Made by a program: the position numbers and the translations under genes. A stretch of DNA of 64,000 nucleotides, from the NCBI GenBank assembly GCA_050287965.1, contig JBNKCX010000015.1, forward strand, positions 24,446 to 88,445, written 5' to 3'. The first letter of the stretch is position 1; every line of letters starts with the position of its first letter. This document shows, piece by piece, positions 53,746-63,011 of the stretch. Below the pieces are notes generated by a model that worked only from the letters and a program-made list of their open reading frames with translations, did no database searches and was not told where the DNA came from. The DNA comes from CBFDBF01 sp050287965. Its GTDB lineage: Bacteria; Pseudomonadota; Gammaproteobacteria; Chromatiales; Chromatiaceae.

Positions 53746-55242
53746 TCAATTGATCCTATTTCTTTTTTTTAATTCTGCCAGTTCTTCCTGCATCTCCCGC
53801 AACCGGGCCGTCATCTGGGCGCTGCGATAATAACTTATGCTTTTGTCACGCAGAGCAATCTCCAGTTGTTGTACCGCCGATTGCAGATTGCCGTCCAGAT
53901 AATAGTATTCAGCCATATATTGATGGCCCTGGTTCACCTGCCCGGCATCACCTGCGGCCCGCGCAAGCAGGCCGTAGAGTTCCGCATCCTGCGTTCGCGA
54001 CCGCTGAAGTTTTTCCAACAGGCGCAGGGCCTCGGACGGTCTACCCACCTCCAGCAACATTTCGGTGTAGTAAAGGGTCAGGGGATAGTTGCCCGGGTGG
54101 AATGCGAGAGCATTCTTAAGCACCTTCAGACCTTCCGCCGGTTGCCCGCTTTTTTTCAGTAGCTCCGCTTTCAGAACCAGATAATGGATTTTGGTCGGAT
54201 GCTCCTTCAACAGTTTATCAAGTTCATTTCCGGCACTTCGAAAATCTCTTGCCCTGATCAGAGCTCTTACCAGACCGTAGCGCTGCGCCTCCTCGTTTCT
54301 GAAGCGGCCTTCCCTAAGTGAACTCCGGAAAAACTGGATTGCTTCATTTGCTTGAGGAAACTGCTGTTCCCGCAGAGTTGCGCGTACCAGGTGATATTCG
54401 GAGCTGTCCAGGTACTGCTTGTAAGGGTAACTTTCCGCCCGATTCCTGGAATCCGCAATACGATTGGTTGTGACCGGGTGAGTGCGGAGAAACTCCGGTA
54501 GTTCTTTGATATCGTACAAGCGGTTGGCCTTTCCCATACGTTCGAAAAAAGTCGGCATGGCGCGGGGATCAAATCCTGCTCTCGACATGATCATGATGCC
54601 TACATTGTCCGCCTCTATTTCGTTGGCGCGGGTAAAATTGATCTGGCGTTGGAGCATGCCCGCCTGCGCTCCGGTCGCTGCGGCAATCCCGACGTCGCTG
54701 TTCTTGGTGGCCGCTCCCAGAACCACGGCCGCCAATATAACCGCCGCGGTGGAGACGCTCATATTGTCCGCCATCTGAAACGTACGCATGAGGTGTTTCT
54801 GGGTAACATGCGAGATTTCGTGAGCGATGACCGCGGCCAGTTCGCTTTCCGATTCCGTGGTCAGGATCAGGCCGGTATTGATACCGATATATCCACCGGG
54901 CCCGGCAAAGGCGTTTACCATGGAATCGTCAACGAGAAAGAAGGTAAAGGGCAGATTGGTATCTTCACTTGCGGAAACCAGTCGTTCGCCCAGATGTTCG
55001 ACATAGGCCTTCATCAGCGGGTCTGAAACGATCGTCATGGAGTTGCGTACCTGGCGCATGAAAGCCTGTCCCAGACGTCGCTCCTCGGCCGGAGTCATAT
55101 ATCCTCCGGACGGATCCCCGATCTCCGGCAACGCCATATTGTCGGCGATGCTTACCGGAATAAAAAAAGTAAAGAGAAAGGCGGTGAGTACCAGAGATAT
55201 CAGGCCTCTGGAGGGCCGTTTTAACAAGGTGATCGGCTGCAT
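53746..55242 (-). CDS. BepA-like periplasmic M48 metalloprotease with TPR repeats
   Basis: A 498-residue exported protein: signal peptide (residues about 1-34, ending SIADN), M48 protease domain with zinc-binding HEISHVTQKHLM (about residue 130) and later Glu ligand in NEIEADNVGI, and C-terminal TPR repeats (about 290-480). The arrangement matches BepA (YfgC), which controls outer-membrane protein assembly. The frame is open 20 codons upstream from a GTG, but the ATG at 55242 starts the signal peptide directly. Confidence 0.92.
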   Translation of the reverse strand: MQPITLLKRPSRGLISLVLTAFLFTFFIPVSIADNMALPEIGDPSGGYMTPAEERRLGQAFMRQVRNSMTIVSDPLMKAYVEHLGERLVSASEDTNLPFTFFLVDDSMVNAFAGPGGYIGINTGLILTTESESELAAVIAHEISHVTQKHLMRTFQMADNMSVSTAAVILAAVVLGAATKNSDVGIAAATGAQAGMLQRQINFTRANEIEADNVGIMIMSRAGFDPRAMPTFFERMGKANRLYDIKELPEFLRTHPVTTNRIADSRNRAESYPYKQYLDSSEYHLVRATLREQQFPQANEAIQFFRSSLREGRFRNEEAQRYGLVRALIRARDFRSAGNELDKLLKEHPTKIHYLVLKAELLKKSGQPAEGLKVLKNALAFHPGNYPLTLYYTEMLLEVGRPSEALRLLEKLQRSRTQDAELYGLLARAAGDAGQVNQGHQYMAEYYYLDGNLQSAVQQLEIALRDKSISYYRSAQMTARLREMQEELAELKKRNRIN

Positions 55243-55373
55243 AAGCAATAAAGACTCGGGTCGAGAGCTAAAGTTCCACCGCTTTGATCGGGAACACGGC
55301 ACGTATGGGGCAGAGTATAACGATTTTTCCAGGGTGATTGTCTGAGTAGATGCGGAATTATCCCGGATCGGCG

Positions 55374-55925
55374 CTATAGCATATTTTTGGCGGCTCTCAG
55401 CAGTTGCTTATATACCTCGGGGCCATCCTTATCCATCACCTGGTCTATCACCCAGCGGTTTTCGGGACTTTCTCCCATTACGCACTGTATCTGGTAGCCG
55501 AGATGCCGCAGGAACGGATAGCTGGGGCCTTCCCCCGAAAATCCCAGCTCGGAATATTCAGCAGCACGTTGGTTGAATCTGTCGATGAAGGGAGAACGGT
55601 AGTCTCCGGAACCGAACATCTCCGTACTGTTGTCCTGGATGTGGTCCGCCAGGCGCTTGACCAGCGCGGTAATAAGCCGGCGCCGCCGTTCATTATCCAT
55701 ACGGTCGTGGGACAGGCGTTCAACGATCTGCACCTGATAGATCAGGTATTCACTGATCACATCCATCTGCTGCTCGCCGCTGTGGTAGCGGAAATTCTCA
55801 CTCTGCAGATTGAATGCCTTGTCCATAGCCAGTTTCCAGCTGTTGAAAGCGATCGCCCCGGCCACCTCATCGGTTGACCTTTCACGATCATCCTTGTGCC
55901 ATTGATTCCTGATTCGTATTGCCAC
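55374..55925 (-). CDS. Conserved-looking helical protein of unknown function
   Basis: A 183-residue soluble protein from a GTG start (MAIRIRNQWHKDDRERSTDEV). It is mostly alpha-helical with many charged residues (ERLSHDRMDNERRRRLITALVKRLADHI) and no membrane segment, signal peptide or catalytic motif that I recognise. A central HSGEQQMDVISEYLIYQVQ segment and C-terminal LGYQIQCVMGE look structured. It stands alone between the protease gene and a divergent gene. The codon use and frame look genuine. Confidence 0.65.
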   Translation of the reverse strand: MAIRIRNQWHKDDRERSTDEVAGAIAFNSWKLAMDKAFNLQSENFRYHSGEQQMDVISEYLIYQVQIVERLSHDRMDNERRRRLITALVKRLADHIQDNSTEMFGSGDYRSPFIDRFNQRAAEYSELGFSGEGPSYPFLRHLGYQIQCVMGESPENRWVIDQVMDKDGPEVYKQLLRAAKNML

Positions 55926-56087
55926 CGACGATAATCCAATTAGTGTTACCGGGCCCCAACATTGTCCGTTTGGCAGTCGGGTCGTACCGTGTTACCGTTA
56001 TTAACCGAGTATTCTACTAGGTAAAATACCGGATGAAAAGCATGTGATTCCATCCTTGTTTTCCGGTTATTTACCTGAAAAGTGGCT

Positions 56088-57134
56088 ATGAAACAACAAG
56101 ATATTGAAGAATTGACCGCCGTTATCCAACGCAACTGCCATATCTCGGATGCGAGATACGCGGCCGATTACGGGCTCTGCAGCTATCTGCTGAAGATGCG
56201 GGAATACTATCGCTGGGAGAAGCGTCTCGGCTTCAACGAGCGGCTCGCGCCGGAGGGTGTCGGTGAATGGCTCACACAGCGGGAGCGGCTCTGGGAGGAG
56301 TTGGCGGAAACGGAATTCGCTCCGGTTCCTGTGGCGGGTCGCCACTACGATCCGTTCGATTCCGCGGGGATAAACTGTGCCCTGGGTTCCTGCGGACTGG
56401 TTTATAACGGAGGGGTTGGGCGGCGTGCTCAGGCTCATTTCTTTCTGGGCAGGCTGGAGCGCCGGGAGGTCATGGACGGCTGCGAGGTGTATATCGCAGG
56501 GGATGAACTGGCGCGGGACTTGTCCGCGCCTCCGGCGATGTACGGGGGCGGCGCCATTTTTCTGCGGCGTCAGTCTTTGCGGAGATTGTTGTGGGAGAAG
56601 CTGGAAAACTGGCGCTGGTCGCGGGCGGACAGCCCCCTGGGGCGTGCCTTCGCGGAATATGATTTCGATAACGATCTGGATGGTGCGCTGGAACGCATGA
56701 CCGAGTCCGAGTTAACAACCGCTTTCCATCACGAACTGGGAGAGTATCTTGTTGGAGAGGAGTTAGGGCCGGTCTGGAATGATCTGCTTTTGGCGCTGTC
56801 GGGAACACCCGCTGAGCGGATGTTGAGGGCGGTGCGGGACAACTGGGCTGATTGCAGGGTGACGTTGCCGGCGTTGCTGAAAGAAAGGCGTGTGGCCTCG
56901 TTGCACTTTCTGGTTGGGAATATGGAGGCCATGAACAAAGAGATTTTTCCTTCGCTGCGGGTGGCTTATCAGGAGTGTATACAAGGCGGGCGTTGGTCCC
57001 CTTTGGATGAGCTGACGCAAAAGGGGGTGGAGCACTGGGCCGGACTTGCACGTGAATTGATACAGGCCTATCAGGAATCTCCGCATGAAGCGGCGCAGGT
57101 CCTGCGGGAACTGGTCGAGCGGAATTATTTGTAG
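56088..57134 (+). CDS. Conserved protein of unknown function (Sfum_1244-like)
   Basis: A 348-residue soluble protein. The N-terminus (ELTAVIQRNCHISDARYAADYGLCSYLLKMREYYRWE) looks like a family I associate with the name Sfum_1244; that match is from memory and is not certain. Further motifs are INCALGSCGLVYNGGV and FHHELGEYLVGEELG. No membrane segment or known catalytic motif. A GTG two codons upstream (56082) could also start it. A histidine- and cysteine-containing start (CHISDAR) might bind a metal. Confidence 0.7.
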   Translation: MKQQDIEELTAVIQRNCHISDARYAADYGLCSYLLKMREYYRWEKRLGFNERLAPEGVGEWLTQRERLWEELAETEFAPVPVAGRHYDPFDSAGINCALGSCGLVYNGGVGRRAQAHFFLGRLERREVMDGCEVYIAGDELARDLSAPPAMYGGGAIFLRRQSLRRLLWEKLENWRWSRADSPLGRAFAEYDFDNDLDGALERMTESELTTAFHHELGEYLVGEELGPVWNDLLLALSGTPAERMLRAVRDNWADCRVTLPALLKERRVASLHFLVGNMEAMNKEIFPSLRVAYQECIQGGRWSPLDELTQKGVEHWAGLARELIQAYQESPHEAAQVLRELVERNYL

Positions 57135-57292
57135 GTTTCCCTGAGGCTGGGTTTTTCGCCCATGCTTGGGCATGGATCGCGGTAGTTGTAAGTGCCGGGA
57201 ACCGGGCGGTAGTGTAAAATGATGCACCCAATGCATCTGTCGTAGGCGAATTCAGGAATTTGGATATATTCGGTACTAAAGGGAGGTTTTTA

Positions 57293-57919
57293 ATGCGCAA
57301 TGATGACCAGGGAATTGAATTCTATTCCTTCCCCGATGCTGAGATAGAACGACTTCAACACAGAATCTGGATACTGAAGTATCTCCGTCCTAATACCATA
57401 GGTGCGGAGATAGGTGTATTTCGAGGTCATTTCTCTGAAAAGATTGTCGAATACGCCAAACCAAAAAAGCTATATCTTGTCGATCCCTGGACTCTGCAGG
57501 GGGATAGGTTCAGCTTCTCCAGTCCCTATACGGATGACGGACGTTTGCCCACGGCCTACGCTCGCGAGGAGGCAAAGGCAAGAATGAAGCGCTATTCCGG
57601 AACGGAAACGATATTCTCCGAAATGTACTCAACTGATTTTTTTCATGACCTGAGTGAAGAACTGGATTTTGTATATCTCGATTCCAGTCATCGCTATAAG
57701 AACACGATGGAGGAACTGCTTGCCGCCGATAAAGTACTTTCGAGAAACGGTGTGATTATCGGCGATGACTGGCATCCCCGGCCCGGCCATAGACATCACG
57801 GTGTTTTTTTGGCCGTCAATGAATTCGTTAAGGAGAATGAATATGAATTTGTGGCCGCAGGGCAGGGGAGTCAATACTGTATTCGGCGTGCCCAAGCGGA
57901 TAATTACAAGCACTTGTGA
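57293..57919 (+). CDS. Class I SAM-dependent methyltransferase (TylF/Methyltransf_24 type)
   Basis: A 208-residue methyltransferase. The SAM-binding region is IGAEIGVFRGHFSEKIVEYAKPKKLYLVDPW (motif I with the acidic end of strand 2), and LDFVYLDSSHRYKNTMEELLAADKVLSRNGVIIGDDW is typical of metal-dependent TylF-like enzymes. AAAGGGAGG lies 6 bases before the ATG chosen; an upstream frame without it reaches 57260. It is the first of three genes probably concerned with glycan or small-molecule modification. Base composition here is visibly richer in A and T than in the rest of the window. Confidence 0.85.
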   Translation: MRNDDQGIEFYSFPDAEIERLQHRIWILKYLRPNTIGAEIGVFRGHFSEKIVEYAKPKKLYLVDPWTLQGDRFSFSSPYTDDGRLPTAYAREEAKARMKRYSGTETIFSEMYSTDFFHDLSEELDFVYLDSSHRYKNTMEELLAADKVLSRNGVIIGDDWHPRPGHRHHGVFLAVNEFVKENEYEFVAAGQGSQYCIRRAQADNYKHL

Positions 57920-58071
57920 TAAGGGGGCTTGTTACAAATCACGGTGTTTTTCTGTAACCCGAATCGAGAGATGTCAAGGATGACACAAAGGTGGCCCTGG
58001 GCCGAACCTGTGCGTGGGTTGATGAAAATAAATTAAACCTCTAAGGTATGGATTCCATTCCAGGAGTGCAT

Positions 58072-58782
58072 ATGAAATATCAGTCAATTCTTATCGTGAC
58101 TTATGGTCGTAGTGGTTCCACTCTCTTGCAGGGGGTGTTGAATAGTATAGATGGCTGTTTGATCCGCGGAGAAAATTACAATTTTTGCTATGGCCTGTTT
58201 AAATCCTATCAAAGGCTGCTCCAGGCGAAATTGAGGCTCCATTCAAACACGCCTCAACACCCGTGGTATGGCGCCAAGCTGCTCGATGAAGAGGTATTCC
58301 TGGGCTATGCCGGAAAAATGATAAAGGATCTTTTGCTGGCGGATGAAAAAGACAATCAAGAGATAATCTGCTATGGCTTTAAGGAAATACGTTACACTAA
58401 ACTATCGACGGCGGAACTTTTTGATTATCTGTCATTCTTTACAAAAGTGATGCCCCGGGTGGCGTTTATATTCAACACACGCAACATGAAGGATGTCGTT
58501 AAAAGCGGTTGGTGGGTCGATTATGATCCGGAAAACACGATAACCGAATTGGAGAGAACGGAGTCGAATTTCAAAACCTATCTGCAGAATCATGATAACT
58601 GCTTTCATATAGACTACAGTGACGTGGTCGCAAAATCAGATAGACTGGTTGCCCTGTTTGAATTTTTAGGGGCTCCGTACTCGGAAGATAAAGTGAACGA
58701 AGTGCTTTCTTTACCCCACAGCTATGATCCTAACCAGGAGGAAATAAAGAGTTTATTTGAAATGGAGTTCGCGGAGATATAA
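58072..58782 (+). CDS. Sulfotransferase-family protein
   Basis: A 236-residue protein with the 5'-phosphosulfate loop LIVTYGRSGSTLLQGVLN at the N-terminus, which binds PAPS, and a middle segment VAFIFNTRNMKDVVKSGWW that matches the 3'-phosphate-binding part. It likely moves a sulfate group to a carbohydrate or small molecule. AGGAG lies 7 bases before the ATG at 58072. It follows the methyltransferase after 152 bases, and converges with a TPR-glycosyltransferase. Also A+T-rich. Confidence 0.85.
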   Translation: MKYQSILIVTYGRSGSTLLQGVLNSIDGCLIRGENYNFCYGLFKSYQRLLQAKLRLHSNTPQHPWYGAKLLDEEVFLGYAGKMIKDLLLADEKDNQEIICYGFKEIRYTKLSTAELFDYLSFFTKVMPRVAFIFNTRNMKDVVKSGWWVDYDPENTITELERTESNFKTYLQNHDNCFHIDYSDVVAKSDRLVALFEFLGAPYSEDKVNEVLSLPHSYDPNQEEIKSLFEMEFAEI

Positions 58783-58798
58783 AACACGCAATGGCAAA

Positions 58799-61138
58799 TC
58801 AGGATTGAGGGAAAAAGTCCGCAGGTCTGTTGATCAGGCCGAGATCAACCAATTGGTCGCTATTCTTGTATTTCTCACTAAATTCACAAATAAACGAATA
58901 ATTATCCTCCAGTTCAGCCAATACCTCGTTGTAGTGAGAATATCTCTTAATGCACTGCCCCAGTCGTGTGTTTATATTCTCATCCTGTTCCAGTTCCCAG
59001 GACGGATTTGTGAAGATCTCTTTCTGGGTAAGGGCAAAGTGTAACAGCGCTCCTGTAACGTCAGAAATTTCCGCGACCGTAGTGCCGTGAGCCTCGAGGT
59101 ATTTTATACCTCTCCCTCCCTTGATGATGGGAATCTTGCAAAGAACCTCGTGTCTTCCGAACAGTCGGTGTCTTACGCCCCCATGGGCGGTACGAAAGGG
59201 GCAGCGCGGACTGCCGCGAAAATAGTAATTCGTATCGAAGTAAGGCGAATGGGAAATCAGGTCATCGCCTGACCGGAAAGTGGATAACTCGGCTCGCGTG
59301 CGTGGGTACATATCCAGCATGAATGCCTGCATCAGTTCCTGGTTCTTTTTGTCCATATACCGAAGCAGATGTTGAAGGCCGAACTCCTCTATCCCAGGGA
59401 ATACCAGGGCCTCATCAGTATCGACGAAAATGCACCAATGTCCGTCGCCGTATCGTTCGACAAGCTCATTTACCCAGCGCATGCCCGAACAGACCTTGGC
59501 ATAATTATCGGGAGACCAGAATACGTGGACGTCCGGTTGCGACAACAGAAATTCGCTAGTGTCGTCACTGGAGTCGTTGTCTACGATGAAAAAGCGATTA
59601 ACCCCAAGTTCCCGGTAATAATCGAGGAGCCAGGGGAGAAGTAACACATTATCTTTTGCGTGGCAGAAAAGAAAAACTTCGTCCTTGTTCGGTGTAATCG
59701 GCCTTTTATCCATTCGTGTTAGGGAAAAGGGGGCATCCAGGGCCGGTTTGTATATTTTTTTCTGGTTGGAAATGGAAATCTGTTTCGCGGTGTCTATCTC
59801 ACCTTTCCTTAGAAAGTACCAGGATCGCAGGTTGGCTACCCTCAGTAACGAATGGTACTTTTCCGGGATTTCCTCCAGGAGCCGCATGGCGTCCGCAGGT
59901 CGTTCGACGCGAATGTAGGATTCTATGAGACCCAGTTTGGCTCTGAGAGATTCAGGATAAGATTCGACGAGCTCCTCATATTTATCTAAAGCTTTTTGGG
60001 TATCGGCGGGAGTATTATTTTTGATAAGAAGGTTTATCTCCTTAAGCCTTGAATTGATATCGTCAGGATATAAGCTTAATAACGTGGAGACCTCCTGTTT
60101 TGCGCTGAGTAGATCCTGATGATCGATATATAGCTCGCAAAGCAGCATCCGGAACTGCTTATCTTCATGTTTTTCCAGCTCCTCCCGGCATAATGCAATG
60201 GCGCGTTGATGCTCTCCGAATTTAATAAGGCTTTTAAGGTACCTAAGCATGATCCGGCTGTCGTCACGGAATAGTTGAAAGACCCGCTCCCAAAGAGATC
60301 GCGCCTGATCGCTGTTCCTCAATCTGGTAGCCAGTCGGGCTGATCCGATCAGCACGCCGGAATCATTCGGGGCCAGTTCGGTCAGGATGCTTAACAGATA
60401 TTCCGCTTCTTCAACCCGCCCCAGGTCGACCAGCAAGGCGGCATGAGTAGCCGTCCATTCCGGACGAAAAGGATCAGGAAACAGGTTTATACAGGCTTCC
60501 CATCTTTTTAGGGCCAGCTCAGTGTTATTGAGGCGATCAGCAAGCTGTGCCAATCCGATATATCCGGCAGGAGAACCGGCATTGATCGTTATGAGGTTCC
60601 GGAAGGATGATTCGGCACGATCGTAATGCTCCAGCCATAACAGCATAAGACTTTTATTGTGATGCCACTCGAATCTGACCGGGTATGGAAACCGGGCTAT
60701 ACAACTTTCCCATCTCTCCAGGGCCAGCTCCCAGTCACGTCGCGACTGGGCCGCCATTGCCAGACCGGAGTAACCCTCCGGAAGCATGGGATGGTTCTGT
60801 GTAAGGTCGCGGAAGAGGATTTCGGCTTCATCCAGACGCTGCAACTCAATTAAGGTATGGCCTTTTTCCGCCATCCATGCGGGTTGAGGAGGGTGGGGAA
60901 ATTTATCAAGACAACTTTCCCAACAGGTTAAAGCTAATTCCCAGTGATGCTGAAACTTGGCGACCTGGGCAAGCCCGATATATCCCACGGGGCTGTCGGG
61001 GAACGTTTCCTGTAAATCAACGAATATCTGCTTTGCTTCCCGCGCCTGATTTGCCTCGAGTAGTTTGAAGCCCCGGACAGCAAGCGCTTCAGGTGGTGAA
61101 CCCTGGATGTCGGCGGTGTCTTGATTTGCTGTAGTCAC
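58799..61138 (-). CDS. TPR-repeat protein with C-terminal glycosyltransferase domain (Glyco_tranf_2_4)
   Basis: A 779-residue protein. Residues about 15-450 hold repeated TPR-like units of about 34-70 residues (GYIGLAQVAKFQHHWELALTCWESCLDKFP occurs in five related forms, here shortened). Residues about 480-720 form a glycosyltransferase domain (VLLLPWLLDYYRELGVNRFFIVDNDSSDDT, FVDTDEALVFPG with the DxD motif, HGGVRHRLFGR). Such proteins glycosylate surface polymers or proteins. It begins at GTG 61138 and converges on the sulfotransferase, so gene product and partner may act on the same glycan. Confidence 0.88.
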   Translation of the reverse strand: MTTANQDTADIQGSPPEALAVRGFKLLEANQAREAKQIFVDLQETFPDSPVGYIGLAQVAKFQHHWELALTCWESCLDKFPHPPQPAWMAEKGHTLIELQRLDEAEILFRDLTQNHPMLPEGYSGLAMAAQSRRDWELALERWESCIARFPYPVRFEWHHNKSLMLLWLEHYDRAESSFRNLITINAGSPAGYIGLAQLADRLNNTELALKRWEACINLFPDPFRPEWTATHAALLVDLGRVEEAEYLLSILTELAPNDSGVLIGSARLATRLRNSDQARSLWERVFQLFRDDSRIMLRYLKSLIKFGEHQRAIALCREELEKHEDKQFRMLLCELYIDHQDLLSAKQEVSTLLSLYPDDINSRLKEINLLIKNNTPADTQKALDKYEELVESYPESLRAKLGLIESYIRVERPADAMRLLEEIPEKYHSLLRVANLRSWYFLRKGEIDTAKQISISNQKKIYKPALDAPFSLTRMDKRPITPNKDEVFLFCHAKDNVLLLPWLLDYYRELGVNRFFIVDNDSSDDTSEFLLSQPDVHVFWSPDNYAKVCSGMRWVNELVERYGDGHWCIFVDTDEALVFPGIEEFGLQHLLRYMDKKNQELMQAFMLDMYPRTRAELSTFRSGDDLISHSPYFDTNYYFRGSPRCPFRTAHGGVRHRLFGRHEVLCKIPIIKGGRGIKYLEAHGTTVAEISDVTGALLHFALTQKEIFTNPSWELEQDENINTRLGQCIKRYSHYNEVLAELEDNYSFICEFSEKYKNSDQLVDLGLINRPADFFPQS

Positions 61139-61401
61139 AATATTTGGATCTTGAAATACGGGGCCGCATATCGCCGAAATATAGATAAACGGGTGCGTAA
61201 TATTCTACGGGATTACAGCTAGCATGAGAGTAACCCATGTGAACGAAAATTGCTCGAATCGGGGCATTCTCGCTTTTTGTAGGCGGATATTAAGTATTGC
61301 CTAATATACTAATTTTTATTTTTGTTCTAGATGTGCTATTTTTCATCAAGTATCTTTGTCTCGGTAATCGTTTTGGAACAAGGAATTAAGAGGAAAAGCT
61401 C

Positions 61402-61857
61402 ATGAGAACATTTAAGTACGCTCCCCTGGCGGTCATGTTAGCTGTGGTTCCCCAGGTCAATGCTGATAGCATGCCGGTTCCTCATGCTTATGTGAAAGTG
61501 CCGTTCAGCGGGGCGTCTCCGGCACAGGAAACGCCGACCTTCGGTTTCGCCTTGGAGCAGAACGCCGCCTTCAACAAAAAATCAACGCCGATGCTCAACC
61601 TGGAGTTTAAGGGTGAAGAGCTGGATGCCGTGAACATCAACGGATTAAACGTCCTGGAGAAGACGGTTACCTTTGACGCCAACGGTAATGCGCAGACCCA
61701 ATCGGGGATCAACTGGAAGATCGTGGGATGGAGTGCATTAGGCGTGGTCGCCGCAGCTCACATAGCCTGTGTACACGGCCATGAGCAAGGAATGGAATGG
61801 GCCGGATTCGGTGACGATTGTGACGATGATTCAAGACGTGCGGTGGCCGCGTCTTAA
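61402..61857 (+). CDS. Small secreted protein with C-terminal membrane helix and metal-like tail, unknown
   Basis: A 151-residue protein: signal peptide 1-21 (LAVMLAVVPQVNADS), a beta-rich middle (about 40-100), one hydrophobic segment at about 107-123 (IVGWSALGVVAAAHIACV), then a tail rich in His, Asp, Cys and Glu (HGHEQGMEWAGFGDDCDDD). The tail could bind metal ions. GAGGAAAAG precedes the ATG, and a strong intrinsic terminator follows, so it is a single-gene unit. No family recognised. Confidence 0.7.
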   Translation: MRTFKYAPLAVMLAVVPQVNADSMPVPHAYVKVPFSGASPAQETPTFGFALEQNAAFNKKSTPMLNLEFKGEELDAVNINGLNVLEKTVTFDANGNAQTQSGINWKIVGWSALGVVAAAHIACVHGHEQGMEWAGFGDDCDDDSRRAVAAS

Positions 61858-61924
61858 GATCCTCTACCGTTAATGCATACTTATTGTTGAGTTAATCGGG
61901 AAACAGCGGGAGCGCCGCAAAATA

Positions 61925-61958
61925 AAGGCTGGGCCAGCTCATGGCTCAGCCTTTTTTT
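61925..61958 (+). terminator. Intrinsic terminator of the 61.4 kb gene
   Basis: Stem AAGGCTGGGCCA / TGGCTCAGCCTT with one G-U pair, loop GCTCA, followed by seven T residues. It ends the small secreted protein gene. Confidence 0.92.
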
Positions 61959-62009
61959 GTTTGAGCACGAAAGAGATAGGGGTTTGTCCTCGGCAACCGA
62001 GTGCTCATC

Positions 62010-62912
62010 TCAAACGTATCTGAAACCCGTGTTCGCTACCCGGTCATAGTAGCGGGCGCGATAGAGTAACCTTCTGTGATCCTCCGCATCCTCAAACCCG
62101 GCCCGGTCGTGGAGGATGTTGTTGCTCACAAGCCCCATTCCCTGTTCCAGACGCCCGCGGAATATATAAGGGGAGTCACCGGCCAGGGTTTCCTTCAGAA
62201 AGGCCACCGCTTCCAGGGTAAGAGGGTCATCGCGCCATACGATATTGCGTTTGCGTTCCGTAAAACGCATATGCAGCTCACCCTGGGGTGTTATTGAAAA
62301 CACCGGGCCGGTTTCCTCCTGGCGTGCGACTTCCCCCTGCTCGGTTCGGGAGGGAATGGTCATGACGTTCGGCGCCATCAGGGCGCGGATGTAGTCGGGA
62401 TTTTTCTCCCGTAGCAGGATGTAGGCGATCTCGTGATCCAGCAGGGCGTTCTCTCCGCCTTTAACGGCACTCCTTACGCAGTGCAGCATCAGTCCATGGA
62501 TCTGTCGCTCCGCCGTATTGTAATAACCGTCGGTATGCCATTTTATGGGGCGGTTGGTATAGGGGATATAGTGCTGTCGGGTACCGGTGTCCCTGACCGT
62601 GAGGGAGGTCAGGCCGCTGTCATCCGCCAGCCAGTTGTGATCCAGATTACGCAGCCCGAAGCGACGGCCCAGGGAAAGGGGTATTTCCGGATCGGGATCG
62701 TCGCCGGTTTTGCTGATATAGAGCGCCATGTTGGTCTTCCGGCAACACCGCAGAAGGGCGTCGTACTCATTGTCCGCGAGCGTTCGCGGGTCATTTAACT
62801 CCACCAGCAGATCGCCTGTCGCAGATGGATAACCCTCCAACTTTTTGTCTCTCCATTCGTCATACAGAGAGGTGTTTTCCGGATCAAAGGGGGAGGAGGG
62901 AGAGGGGAACAT
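62010..62912 (-). CDS. TauD/TfdA-family Fe(II)/2-oxoglutarate dioxygenase
   Basis: A 300-residue dioxygenase with the iron ligands HxD in KWHTDGYYN (about residue 125) and a distal His in NNILHDRAGFED; the 2-oxoglutarate-binding Arg is likely in HRRLLYRARYY. The substrate is not known; members release sulfite from taurine or hydroxylate many other compounds. It is 99 bases downstream of a DsrC-like gene on the same strand. That gap contains a hairpin. A sulfur-related substrate would fit the setting but is not shown. Confidence 0.85.
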   Translation of the reverse strand: MFPSPSSPFDPENTSLYDEWRDKKLEGYPSATGDLLVELNDPRTLADNEYDALLRCCRKTNMALYISKTGDDPDPEIPLSLGRRFGLRNLDHNWLADDSGLTSLTVRDTGTRQHYIPYTNRPIKWHTDGYYNTAERQIHGLMLHCVRSAVKGGENALLDHEIAYILLREKNPDYIRALMAPNVMTIPSRTEQGEVARQEETGPVFSITPQGELHMRFTERKRNIVWRDDPLTLEAVAFLKETLAGDSPYIFRGRLEQGMGLVSNNILHDRAGFEDAEDHRRLLYRARYYDRVANTGFRYV

Positions 62913-62957
62913 AAACGCCGAAGACGGTTAAGAGCATCAAGATCTAGGTTCTAGGCT

Positions 62958-62995
62958 CTAGGAACTAGGGGTGGCGGTTGCTCCCTAGTTCCTAG
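62958..62995. repeat. Perfect 13-base inverted repeat
   Basis: CTAGGAACTAGGG (62958-62970) and CCCTAGTTCCTAG (62983-62995) around a 12-base loop, preceded by CTAGG-rich sequence. There is no T run, so it is probably repeat-derived; it could still act as an RNA hairpin between the dioxygenase and the DsrC-like gene. Confidence 0.85.
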
Positions 62996-63011
62996 TACCT
63001 GGAGTTTTTAC

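Noticed and set aside
56470..57300. 276-codon minus-strand frame rich in Pro, Ser and Ala
   Set aside because: Antisense to the Sfum_1244-like gene; low-complexity composition typical of a shadow frame in G+C-rich DNA.
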